Source: Puccinia triticina
Lineage: Eukaryota; Basidiomycota; Pucciniomycetes; Pucciniales; Pucciniaceae
Reading direction: 5' to 3'
NCBI RefSeq assembly: GCF_026914185.1
Contig: NC_070569.1
Location: 1,426,001-1,490,000 of the forward strand
DNA length: 64,000 nt
Shown here: piece after piece, positions 21,297 to 30,890 of the stretch
Numbering within the stretch: position 1 is the stretch's first letter
Layout of the letters: each line of letters opens with the position of its first letter
The notes under the pieces: generated by a model
Told to the model about the DNA's origin: nothing
Seen by the model: only the letters and a program-made list of their open reading frames with translations
The model's database searches: none
Made by a program: the position numbers and the translations under genes

Positions 21297-21671
21297 GAGG
21301 GATTATTGCTGCAGGGGATCTCAACTACACAGCCTCTCATGCATGTACTGCTCTGCATGTACAAACAACGAGGGGTTTATGCTGCAGGAGACACTCAACT
21401 ACACAGCATCTGCATGCGTGTGCTGCACTGCCTTACAAACAATGAGGGATTTATGCTGCAGGAGACACTTCCTGTACAGCTTATCTGCCTGCATATGCTG
21501 TGCTACATGTACAAACAATGAGGGATTTATGATGCGGGAGACACTTCCTGTACAGCTTATCTACCTGCATATGCTGTACTATGCGTACAAACAATGAGGG
21601 ATATGTACTGCATGAGGCGCTTGAGCTACACAGAAATTTCATGCATGTACTGCGCTGCATGATGTCATGTG
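21297..21671. repeat. Tandem repeat, five units of 73-76 bp
   Basis: Units begin GAGGG at 21297, 21370, 21444, 21520 and 21596 and contain GCTGCAGGAGACAC and a GCATGTAC-like word. The spacing is close to 75 bp, so open frames cross it. I regard these as a by-product of the period. Confidence 0.8.
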
Positions 21672-22094
21672 TTGCTATGCAACCAAGCCATTTTCCATCC
21701 TCTTCCACACACTCTGCATCCATTGTCTAACCTGTTCCATTCCCAATGTTGGGGGTCAAGGCCTCTCCTCCCATCTTGCTCCTTCTTCCCTTCTTCCCCC
21801 GCACTGTATTACACACTCCCTCCACTATAATACCTCTGCAATAGGCTTTTGGCATTGTCACGCATATGGAACACCACAGCGTTCAGACCCGGGTGGCCGG
21901 CCCGATTGGCGACATTATTGATAGACAGCAACAATATTTACATTAGAAGAATGGTTTTTTACAAGAATTCAACAAGCAACAAGATATATGCACACCGAGC
22001 TGATACAACTAGAAAAATGTCACATAGACTACTATTACAATGATTTGAGATGATTATCCGCAATAAACAGGCCAAAAGGCAAACAAGAATAGAA

Positions 22095-22350
22095 AAAAGT
22101 AGGGAGCAAGAGACAAGGGAGGAGCGAGGGAGAGAGGAGCAATGGAGGGAGGAGCAATGGAGAGAGGAGCAATAGAGAGAGGAGCGAGGGAGAGAGGGGG
22201 AAGGAGCGAGGGAGGCAGGGGGGGAGGAGCAAGGAAGGGAGGATGGAGGAGTGAGGGAAGGAGGAGGAGCAAGGAAGGGAGCTGGATGGAGGAGCAAGGA
22301 AGGGAGGCGGATGGAGGGAAGAGCAAGGAAGGGAGGCGGATGGGGGAGAT
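22095..22350. repeat. Purine-rich imperfect tandem repeat
   Basis: Runs of GGAGCGAGGGAGAGA and GGAGCAATGGAGA words, almost pure purine on the plus strand. Simple-sequence DNA without coding meaning. Confidence 0.85.
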
Positions 22351-22559
22351 GATGAGGGGGGACTTGAGACTCAAGAAGACAGGAGCAGTGAGGCTCTCAA
22401 AGTCAAGAATTTCTGAAGCAGGTGACATCACCCCTGCTGTTCAAAGTTGCCCCAAGGACTTGTGCACAGGACCCACTGCCACCTGCCCGGGAAACTGACC
22501 AAGTCGAGCAGCTCCCAACAGGTCTGGAATCATGTCCGATAATATTTGGTCATGATGCC

Positions 22560-23290
22560 GGTCCCTAGCAAAGCGGATGTGGTTTTGCCGGGGTTGGGTC
22601 CGACCTCACGTCCTGGCTGTCAGATATGGGGCAGCACGGTGTCTGCAGGGCCCTGATCAGGCAATTTGCCGTCATCTGGGGTCATTTTGGCATCAATCTG
22701 GCCCGCCTGTTGGCTGGACGGGCTGGATTGTCCTCGATCACTCCTGCCGTGTACAGGTGTAGGAGATGCACATATCTGCAGGCTTGTGAATCCAATATCC
22801 ACAAGGCATGATGGTTGTAATTCCTTGGTTTACATTTCTTTGTGTTTTTGTATTTTTAAAAGATTAGTACAAGGAAAACAGTTGGGATTGAGGAGATGAG
22901 ACCAGCACCATTTGAAAGCTGAGGTTCTGAAGTATATTTTGTCTCTGGGACAGGTTCGCAGGAGCTGAGGGGGAGGCTGGGTGATGCTAAGTATTTTTCC
23001 TCCAGCCATTCATGATTTCTTTCTCAGCCAAATTTTTGAATTTGTGCATAAGTCCCTCCCTGCGAGGGACCGCTTTGCAGCCAGCCTCAGCAAGCCTCCC
23101 ACCAGGGGGTACTTGTTTCAAGTTAGCGCTCCATCCATGATCCACCCGGATGTGCCACTCAGTGCCGAACTGCATGTACCACTCAGCGCCAAACTCAAGA
23201 TTGTTGCGTAGCACGCCCCACATGGTGCCGGTTTTGCCCGTTGTACCGCTCAAAGTGCCCTCCATCATCATTTGCTTGTGCTAGCTCACC
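22560..23290. repeat. Dispersed repeat R1, copy with intact target for two insertions
   Basis: Colinear with 27420-27916 plus 30732-30880, but lacking both the 248-bp tRNA-core insert and the 2.8-kb MULE-like element found there. It reads 'ccttggtttacattt' and 'taagtatttttcctccagcc' across the two sites. It therefore serves as an empty-site reference. It includes a GC hairpin remnant near 23055-23125. Confidence 0.75.
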
Positions 23291-23554
23291 ACGGAAATGG
23301 TTTGTAAGACAGAGCTCTTGCTACTCTCCCCAGACGGTATGGCTTGCAGGTATACTGATTGAATGTGTGTGCCCGTTACCGGGGTGATTTAAGGTCAATT
23401 TCTCCTCTGTGAACCGGTACAAGATCTGCCCCTTCTGCCGCGACCTGTGAGTCGGTACCGTTTTCTGAGGAGGAATTCTCCCCGGTAGCCTGGTACAAGG
23501 TGTATATATATATCTTGTCAAGGGAGACTCCCTCTTGGCAAGTGGAAAATTGTG

Positions 23555-23727
23555 TGTACCACTGCAAAAAAAACTTGGTCAACTGCTTGCAGTTGACATG
23601 CAAGATACTCAAGCCAAGCTACCATAGTAACTCCACCTTGGGTAAGGCTGGTGTAACACCACAATCTTCCTCAGAGTTACTGCCTGTCAACTGCTCACAG
23701 TTGACACAGTTGTTTTTGCAGTGTACA
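23555..23727. mobile_element. MITE, 173 bp, mariner-like ends
   Basis: Inverted ends of about 30 bp: TGTACCACTGCAAAAA... and the inverse of ...TTTTTGCAGTGTACA. TA precedes CCACTGC on the left and follows GCAGTG on the right, compatible with a TA target. Two internal GTCAACTG/CAGTTGAC palindromes face each other. It abuts the truncated 5' side of the copia remnant. Confidence 0.7.
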
Positions 23728-25382
23728 AGACTGAAAGAAAAAGCATGCCAACACCTTGGGTATACATTGGAATGGAAAGCTAACTTGGTTATTTTGCACC
23801 ATCAGGCATATTCTGAGAAGATTCTTCGCGCTTTCAACATGGAAGGAGCAAATGCGGTCAAAACTCCGTTGCCTACAAACGGATTGCATCAAGTGGAGCT
23901 CGAATCTACTCCGTTTGACGCATCAATAATGCAAAAGGCAGTGGGTTATATTAATTACTTGGCCATGCACACTTGTCCAGATATTGCCTTTGCGACAAAT
24001 CAACTCTCTCGGTACTCATCAAAGCCAACTCAACATCATTGGAGCCTAGTAAAACATCTTTTGAGGTACATCAAGGGCATGAAGAATCTCGGTGTTGAAA
24101 TTAAGGCTTGCGGTTCACCTTGCAAACTTATTGGTTACGCAGATGCTGATTTTGCCATGTCTAGTCCAGACTAGAAATCAACTACTGGCTATGTTGTAAC
24201 ATTTCAAGGAAACTTGGTGTGCTGGAAGTCAAAGAAACAGTTGATTGTGGCGCAATCAACTACCAAGGCTGAGTTTATTGCTATCAATGTATGTGCTTGT
24301 CAGGGAGAAGATAGTATAATAGAGTAAAGAGACACATTAGAGATATAGAAGCAGCGCGAGTACAAGCGCAACAAGAGCATAATGCATGAAAGAAAGGCAT
24401 TATGAATCAGAGCCGCGCGGGCGCGGACGCGGAAGACACAAATTGCATGAAACAAATACATTATGAATAAAAGGGTACGACTAACAGAACAGAGTAGAAA
24501 GGAGGTAAACAGAATAACCATTATGTAGAATAAAGATAAGAAAAGGTGGTATGGAAGTATCCACCAACCACAAGTCAAACAGCTGACCAACAGATATAAA
24601 GAGAGAGCTAAGCGACGAGGCATCGCTCCCCTTCTTTCCCCTCAGTACATTTTTATCCAGTCTTGCGCGGTCATACCCTTGAAACCCTTACGGCAGTATA
24701 TTAAGCATTCATTGACTCTCAGTCGGAAATACCTTAGTCTCACTGCCCCCGGTCTACAATAGCATAACCTACTCAACAGATAGTATCCTCCTTATCCTTC
24801 ACGTCCCACTCTTACGATTCCTTACGCACTCTTACAACCGTTCCGATTGCTCCGTGACCTAGGTGTGTTATTCTTCTTGTTATCCTTTCCCTTACCCACC
24901 GAGTTCTTCGTAACTCGTAGTTGGATTGCCCCGGTCTTAGGACTGCTGGAAGCTGCGTCAGCCTCGTCGAGTTGCTCCGAGCCGCTTATAGAAGGTCATA
25001 TACTAAGAATTGATATTCTTTCTGCTACAGTCTACAGCTATAGCACTACGGACTCCTCCGTAAGTAGCATAAGCCTGACAGTGCTAAACAGGTCCGGCGG
25101 ATGAAGAATCTCCTAGTGGACATGAAGGTTCCGGTTGGTGTTCCATGTATCAAGAATGATAATTTGGGAGCGGTTATTATCAGCAAGGAACTGCGTCTAT
25201 CTGAAAATTGCAAACAAATTGAAATCAGGTATCAATACTTGCGTGATATTGTGGCTAAGAATCAACTCAACATTGAAGACATCTCTACAAATGATATGAT
25301 TGCCAACATTCTAACAAAGTTACTTGGTTTCATCAAGGTTTCAATTGCACTGAAACAGTTGACGCTTGTGTCCTCAAATTAA
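23728..25382 (+). pseudogene. Ty1/copia pol remnant (end of RT and RNase H)
   Basis: 3' portion of a copia-type polyprotein. It holds the RT end (HLGYTLEWKANLVI, YINYLAMHTCPDIAFATNQL), and the RNase H signature LI(G)YADADFA followed by KSTTGYVVTF and VAQSTTKAEFIA. After 25086 come VRRMKNLLVDMK, NDNLGAVIISK, IRYQYLRD and ILTKLL. Two lesions: an in-frame TAG at 24172-24174 and a 783-bp solo LTR at 24298-25080. Removing that insert with one target copy restores the exact frame across ...VCA/KQVRR. The upstream pol and gag are missing. A 3' LTR candidate follows at 25390. Confidence 0.92.
24298..25080. mobile_element. Solo LTR, 783 bp, TSD GTGCT, nested in copia
   Basis: Ends TGTCAGG and CCTGACA are perfectly inverted. 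GTGCT flanks it at 24293-24297 and 25081-25085. The junction lies inside a copia codon series that stays in frame once the insert is removed. The terminal word resembles that of the 1665-bp solo LTR at 18556-20220, but the bodies differ. Confidence 0.92.
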
Positions 25383-25389
25383 GGAGGAG

Positions 25390-25566
25390 TGTTGAGTGTA
25401 ATTTGTAGACACGTGCATAATGCATATTCATTATGAGATGTACGCGTGGAGGTTTGTTTAAAAGCCGGTTCCAACTGGCCAAAGTCTCTATACTCTTGCT
25501 TTTCTTGGTCGATTCACGGACTCGACTAATATTTGGAATACAACTCTAAATTGTTGAATCAATACA
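25390..25566 (+). repeat. Candidate 3' LTR of the copia remnant
   Basis: A purine tract AAGGAGGAG directly after the pol stop is followed by TGTTGAGTG..., and a plausible CA end lies in GAATCAATACA at 25566. No second LTR is left to confirm the limits. Confidence 0.5.
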
Positions 25567-25569
25567 CTT

Positions 25570-25773
25570 GAAAAGCCGTCAATTGGAAGGTTCAGCTACT
25601 CAGTTAATGATGAAATCTACACAATACAAACTCAAACATTCACTTACACCAATGTATGTTTAACAACTCAGCTAGCTCAAGAACTGAAAGTCAATTTTGT
25701 CTTAGGAGGAGAGATCATCAAGAAATTAGGAGTCACAGCATTTGTTTCTGTCACTCATCATTTATGTTGTTAG
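25570..25773 (+). other. Possible coding remnant, 67 residues
   Basis: An open frame without ATG, entered from the presumed copia LTR, reads a protein-like stretch (VNDEIYTIQTQTF, LAQELKVNFVLGGEIIKK, SVTHHLCC) to a TAG. It could be the 3' end of a disrupted gene or chance. Not recognised. Confidence 0.25.
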
Positions 25774-26119
25774 ATTTCAAACTAAAACATGTTCATTTTC
25801 TTTAGTTTAATTTTTGTTCTAGTTCTGGTTGTTCTACATTGTTCTCAATTGTATTCAGTTCACTTGTAAAGATTGCATCTTTATTCTGTTAGTAGCTTTA
25901 TTCTTATATCATTCTTTCTTGTTAATCTTGGTGCTTATGATTCATATTTCCCTCATTATATTGTTAGTCACTCTGTTACTACTACTGGCTGAAAATAAAA
26001 ATTTAATTTACAATAAAGAGATCTCTGCGCAACATCACAAATTTTTCAAAAAGGAGCTGGTTCCAAGCTTTCTTGCAAATGCAATATCCTCATGTAGATA
26101 AACTAATGGTGGCGGTGGC

Positions 26120-26480
26120 TGAGCCAAATCTGCTTGACCAGCTCTTTGGCCCGTTTACCGGTTGGGCAACTCCCAAACTTCTCACAGTCCCTGCCTTCTG
26201 AGTTGGCGGGCAGGCGCCCCTTGCGTGAAGCGCAAGTCTCCAAAGGAGGAAGACAGAGACCCAGCGGGGCTCTGCTGCCTACCTTAACTAAGCCTCTCAA
26301 ACGGAGGGTCCAGGGGACCTCGCCCAGAGGCGAACTTAACACAAGTCCCTCCCTGTGCTCGCGGGGCGCGAGCACCCTCCCGCTTGCGGGAGGGACTTGT
26401 GCCTAATGTCCAACATTTGGCTTGAGGCTGCCCAGCCAAATGTTGAAAAATGCCTTCTAACCCAAATATCACTGTATACC
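26120..26480. repeat. GC-rich repeat module with cruciform, R1 related
   Basis: Contains 'aactaagcctctcaaacggagggtcc' as at 14216, and an exact 60-bp hairpin block at 26341-26400: outer ACAAGTCCCTCCC / GGGAGGGACTTGT enclosing GTGCTCGC / GCGAGCAC and CTCCCGC / GCGGGAG. This is a three-way, very stable fold. Non-coding. Confidence 0.75.
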
Positions 26481-26999
26481 CCTCTGATTTATTCACAGCC
26501 TCCGGTACCATTAGAATCCTCTTTCATTTCTACATAATCTCAGCGCTCCAAAACAACACCTACCGCCTTCCCCTAATAAAAAAATTAATGTAAAAATTCC
26601 ACCTGAGAGCCTATCCGGCCTGATGTAGACCGGATCGCCCATCCGGCCTAAACACATGAAGATAAGGTTAGACATCAGACGTCAATACCCTTTTGTGTCG
26701 CAAGCCACCTAAATTCTGTATTGACGAGAGACCTGTCATTCTTAAGTCAATACTGAAAAAACCCGTGAGAGCGTGTCCGACCTGGACCTTTGGATGATCC
26801 AATGGCTTCATTGCATAGCTCAAGACAACCCCTCACAGGAATGGCCGCTGAGCGGCGAGTTTGGGACAAATTTAATTGAAAAAATATGTACAAAAAAGCT
26901 GAGAAGCAGGGCTACAACATGGTGTAGGAGGCTTTGAATTTTGTACTGAGAGAAATGAGTAAAAGAGATGTAAACACAGAAATCATGATTTTCCGTGTA
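26481..26999. other. No gene recognised
   Basis: AT-rich DNA with a short repeated word (TATCCGGCCTGA / CATCCGGCCTAA near 26610-26650). Nothing further supported. Confidence 0.4.
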
Positions 27000-27493
27000 A
27001 ATATCTCTCAGCCTCAGGCAAAGATTGGGACATTAGTCCTAAGCCTCTCCTTCGGAGACGCTTCGCGCCTCCTCGGAGAGGCTTAGTTAAGCTCGGCCCA
27101 GAGGGCTCTCCCCAGGAGAGGATTACACCCAATGTCTGAAGTCTGGCAGGGAAAGGAAGGATATTCAACCCCAAAATCACTAAATAATTATTTAAAAATC
27201 AGCAAAATATGTACAAAAAAACTGAATAGACATTTTGATTGACAGTGCTGATGCGCACCCTCAGCCAACATTTTGAGCAAAAAGCTCCAAAACTGATTGA
27301 AGGAATTGGTTTTGAAGGTCAAAGGAATCCTGAAGGAACATTGCTCTGAAGATCCATTTGCAGATTTTCTGATAATATGCACAATTGAATTTCCTATCTG
27401 CAACAAAATTCAACACTACATGTGTAGGATCTGCAGATATCTGTGGGTTTGCGGATCCAGGATCCACCAGGCATGATGGTTGCACATCCTTAG

Positions 27494-27576
27494 TATTGAA
27501 CAAGTGAAAAGAAAGGTCCGAGTGAAGTGGGTGTTGAACCCACAACCTCGTGTACTGTGAGAGTCGAGCTCACATA

Positions 27577-27618
<42 letters not shown>

Positions 27619-27741
27619 ACATTGCTATGTTGTAGTTGAATACAGTAGATGTATGCTTATGATGATGTGTGGTGTTGCCCCAATGGTGATTGGATGTGTA
27701 AGCAACGATGTGTTAAGCAGTGCTAGATTGACACTTCAACA
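27494..27741 (-). mobile_element. 248-bp element with tRNA-like core, TSD CTTAG
   Basis: CTTAG flanks the insert at 27489-27493 and 27742-27746, and the R1 copy at 22.8 kb lacks the insert. On the minus strand it starts TGTTGAAGTGTC, has 121 bp of leader, a 71-nt tRNA-like segment and a 56-bp tail ending TTCAATA. The layout matches 17870-18084. The tail contains a second B-box-like GGGTTCAACACCC. Confidence 0.7.
27550..27620 (-). tRNA. tRNA-like sequence, identity unclear
   Basis: 71 nt with a perfect 7-bp acceptor GTGTACT / AGTACAC, D arm GCTC-AATGGTTA-GAGC (good box A), perfect T stem GTGAG / CTCAC. The anticodon arm TCACT-CATGAAT-GCTGA has one mismatch and lacks U33. Positions 34-36 would read TGA but there is no long variable arm, so I do not assign serine. 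Most likely a Pol III promoter module of the surrounding element. Confidence 0.5.
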
Positions 27742-28480
27742 CTTAGTTTACATTTCTTCATGTTTTTTTTTATTTTTAAAACATTAGTACAGTGCAAATG
27801 GTTTGGATTGAGGAGATGAGACCAAAGCTGAGGTCCAGCAGTATCTTCTGGCTCTGGGGCAGGTCCACAGGACCTGAGGCCCGAGGGGGAGGCTGGCTGA
27901 AGCTTAATATTTTTACGGGTGCGTGAGTTTTACAAGACTTATTTTACAAGGCATAACCCTTGTAAAAGTGGTCCTTTGTAATTTTATTACATGCACAGGA
28001 CAAAACATATTTTTCCAAGGGATTTGGACTTTTCTTAGCCCATGTAAATAATTCATTGTGAAACATGCGGTGGAAAAATACTGTGTACAGGGGTATTGCG
28101 TATTATTACAAAGTATGTTTTACAAACTTTGTAATAACACCTATGTATTTTCAATATTTGAACTTGAAACTGTATTTTTACGCGGTACAGAATACAAGGC
28201 TTGTTTGATTCCGCTGGAAAAATTTATCACCGCAAGGTCAAACAACAATTTTACATGCCTCAACGCCTTGGTTCCGTAGGATGCCCCCCTATTTGTAAGT
28301 TTGTTGTTTGGAGTCCCGCCCCCCTCACCGTTCCCTCCATCCGCTAATTTTCTCTCAGCACATTCTGCTTTAGCCGATCTCCGTGAGCTGGTGAGATTAC
28401 ATTGAACACGTCAGCCAGAAGCCATGACCTTGAGGATTTATCCCATCCCTCTCCCATACACCCCAATAACAAGCCAATCA

Positions 28481-28581
28481 ATGGCTAAAAAATTTCTTTG
28501 CCGCTACCGGAAACAAAGAGACTCGTTCACCTCCGAAACCACTGCTCTCAAACAGGTCCAAGTCTACGTTGACAGTGTCAG
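28481..28581 (+). pseudogene. Possible captured first exon
   Basis: The ATG at 28481 opens 33 codons (MAKKFLCRYRKQRDSF...) ending at a plausible donor AG/GTGACC. A 3' splice-like TTTGTGTAG lies at 28680-28688, after which all three frames are open for over 100 bp. The downstream frame cannot be decided. The protein is not recognised. Confidence 0.3.
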
Positions 28582-28849
28582 GTGACCGAGGTCAGTCTCT
28601 TGGCTCCAGGTACCTACGCCCCCTCTGATATTGGGCCTGATACCTTGTTGTCGTGTTCTGATTTTTTCTTGGCTATGTATTTGTGTAGGCCGGCGGACAA
28701 ACACTGGTGTGGCTGGACCATCCCGAGGCCACTCCTTCTACCCCCAAGCTCGCCAAACCCTCACTCGTCACCGCACAAAAACCGCTGACAGGTCGGAGCA
28801 GCCGAGGACGCCAATTAGAGGAGACTGACCTCAAAGATCAGCTTGACCA

Positions 28850-29400
28850 AATTAGAGGAGACTGACCTCAAAGATCAGCTCAACCAGCTGTTCTTTATCT
28901 CTACACCTTCTGAGCAGCTTCATGTAGACATTCAGATCTTCGAACAGCCAGGCATCATCGTTATCAGGACCTTCATCCAACGCTGGGTCATCCAGTCCGT
29001 CACGGTAGGTCTTGTATCGTTCATAGGCTTGAGAGGCTTGTTGGATACGTTGGTAGGCTGCCTTGTCGAGCTTAGGGCCCTTGGGGGATCTCAAGATGAC
29101 CGCCATCAGATTGACATTTTCACTTTCTAAGGACACCGAAGATGGGAGAAGTGAGTACAAGCAAGATGATCAGCGCGCGGAAGATTGGCTACTGACTGGC
29201 ATCCTCTTCGCAAAGTTCCTGGATCTCTCGAGGCGCTTCGAAAAACTTCTTGATTTGTTCACAAAGCCTATCATCAGCAATCTTCACTGCGACCTTCTTG
29301 GCATCTTCCTTGAATTCTCAAATCTCCTCGTACAGGCCACTGCGTGTTTCGAGTATCTCAGTGACATACTCAAAAGAAAGGAAAAATGTGTGTATTTTTT
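28850..29400 (-). pseudogene. Captured gene fragment, two exon-like blocks
   Basis: Upstream block near 29200-29380 reads FEYVTEILETRSGLYEEI, then an in-frame TGA, then EFKEDAKKVAVKIADD and APREIQELCEED. A short intron with GTAGCC...CCTTAG (about 29129-29195) would join it to a second block, 28852-29128 (NLMAVILRSPKGPKLDK, LDDPALDEGPDNDDAWLFED). The fragment ends in a 36-bp direct repeat at about 28815-28885. The codon pattern looks host-derived, and the in-frame stop marks decay. Function not recognised. Confidence 0.45.
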
Positions 29401-29410
29401 TTGGAGATAA

Positions 29411-29457
29411 TCAACTGACAATGAGAACATCCGCTGGATGTTCTCATTGTCAGTTGA
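29411..29457. repeat. Perfect 22-bp hairpin with 3-nt loop
   Basis: Positions 29411-29432 are fully complementary to 29436-29457, with loop GCT. Such a perfect snap-back would fold in RNA or DNA. No known element is recognised. Confidence 0.9.
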
Positions 29458-29730
29458 GCAAAGTGTTGGGACAGCGGTTCATGATCAGAGATGACCCCCG
29501 TTTGTAAGCGAGGAGACTTGGATACATCGGGCGAGTTGAGGATCAAAATGAAAGTCTTGAAGACTGCAAAGACTCCCATCTCCCGGCTATGGAAGCCGCC
29601 TCGGATCTCCTTTCTGGCTAAATGGCTCCTGCCACCTGTTCCTTGTCTGTTCCTTGTCTGTTGACCGCTCTTGGTCCTCTCCTGTTTGGGTGCTGCTCTT
29701 CGCCTTGTACATATTTCATTCTCTTAACCA

Positions 29731-29766
29731 CCGCTCTCAGCCTATATATATATAGGCTGAGAGCGG
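29731..29766. repeat. Perfect 36-bp palindrome
   Basis: CCGCTCTCAGCCTATATA is followed immediately by its inverse (29749-29766). It lies 270 bp from the perfect hairpin at 29411, inside the same element. Confidence 0.9.
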
Positions 29767-30890
29767 CCCTCTTGTAGAACCTACTACGACCTGCCTTGCA
29801 GAAGCTTGTCCGTTAGATTTCTCTTCAGACTTGGTCTTCTCGTATTGCAAGAGTCCCATTAGATGGGACTCATCACTTCTCTTTTGTATCTCTCTCACTA
29901 GCGACCTGCCGAACATCCTATTGTTCTCCTCCAACATAAAAAGGCCTCTGACTTGCTGCAATGGTATGAGAAATAAGTTTGCTCGTACTTTCCCTGCTCT
30001 TGAAACCAGCGAGCATCACAATACTAACAATCCGCAACTGACAATCACATATTCAAACATTGAAGAGAAGAAATGTCCAAGCAAAGGAAAGCAAGCACGC
30101 AAGCAAGAGGACTATCAAGCCAAAAATCAAAGAGCAAAAGACGGACAAAGTCAAGGAAACCAGCGACCCAACACAGAAGACCATTGAGCCCAAATGCTTG
30201 GCCACTCAATCAAGCACCCACAAGGTTTCCCAGGGTTCCCAATGCTGAATACGTGTGGTGAGTCTCAAGACACACTGTTTTTGATGAGGCAGGCCGTCTA
30301 AACTTTCTTTTTTTTGTCTTTTTGGGGGTGGCAAGTATCCTGTGTAAATAGTTGTTTGCCTCGTAAAATTCTCATTTTTGTCCACCAGATGTGAATTTTA
30401 CAACCCTTGTGAATGCAAAAAAGGATCCCATGTAAATTAAACCTCAGAAATTTGAGATTATTGTGCCTCACGTACCTTTTTGCATGGGTTTTTTTTTGCA
30501 AGGCAAATCCTCGTGAGAAAATCACTTGTGAAATTACATTTCAGTCCCACAAGCCAAAAATTTACAAGGTATGTTTTACAATGGTTGTTTTACAAAGTAG
30601 GCAAAATTTGAAGAACCCTTGTAAAAGTACAATAAACCCGCAATGGAATGTAATTTTACAAGGGATCAGCTTTACAAGGCATAAGCCTTGCAAAAAAAGG
30701 GTTGTAAAATTCAACCCCCCCATATTTTTACCTCCAGCCAATTGTGATTTCTTTCCCAGCCAAAATTTCGACATTACGCGCAAGTCACTCCCTGCGGGAG
30801 GGGCCGCTTCGCGGCCAGCCACAGCGAGCCTCCCACCAGGCGGGACTTGTGTTAAGTTAGTCTGCTCCAGAGAGGCTGTGTTAAGCTCGG

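Larger units (their letters stand above)
27000..27916. repeat. Dispersed repeat R1, longest copy (continues at 30732-30890)
   Basis: It starts with a GC hairpin at 27039-27086 (CTAAGCCTCTCC / GGAGAGGCTTAG). It then follows the order seen at 14.2-14.7 kb and continues in the order seen at 22.6-23.1 kb. Two younger elements are nested in it: 27494-27741 and 27917-30721. The right-hand end, with the hairpin around AAGTCACTCCCTGCGG, is at 30732-30890. Confidence 0.8.
27917..30721. mobile_element. MULE-like TIR element, 2.8 kb, with coding fragments
   Basis: A perfect 10-bp duplication ATATTTTTAC flanks it (27907-27916, 30722-30731). The R1 copy at 22.99 kb shows the unfilled site. The ends are imperfect inverted repeats (GGGTGCGTGAGTTTTACAA against GGGTTGAATTTTACAA) followed on both sides by 300-400 bp of subterminal TTACAAGG / CCTTGTAA words. 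A 9-11-bp duplication is characteristic of Mutator-like elements. No transposase is visible. The interior (28.3-30.3 kb) carries gene-like fragments on both strands and two perfect hairpins, so a Pack-MULE-type capture is the likely reading. Confidence 0.75.

Noticed and set aside
22142..22498. Glu/Gly/Arg-rich frame
   Set aside because: Produced by a purine-rich simple repeat.
17893..27620. Two functional nuclear tRNA genes
   Set aside because: Anticodon arms are defective, and both lie inside short inserts with target duplications.
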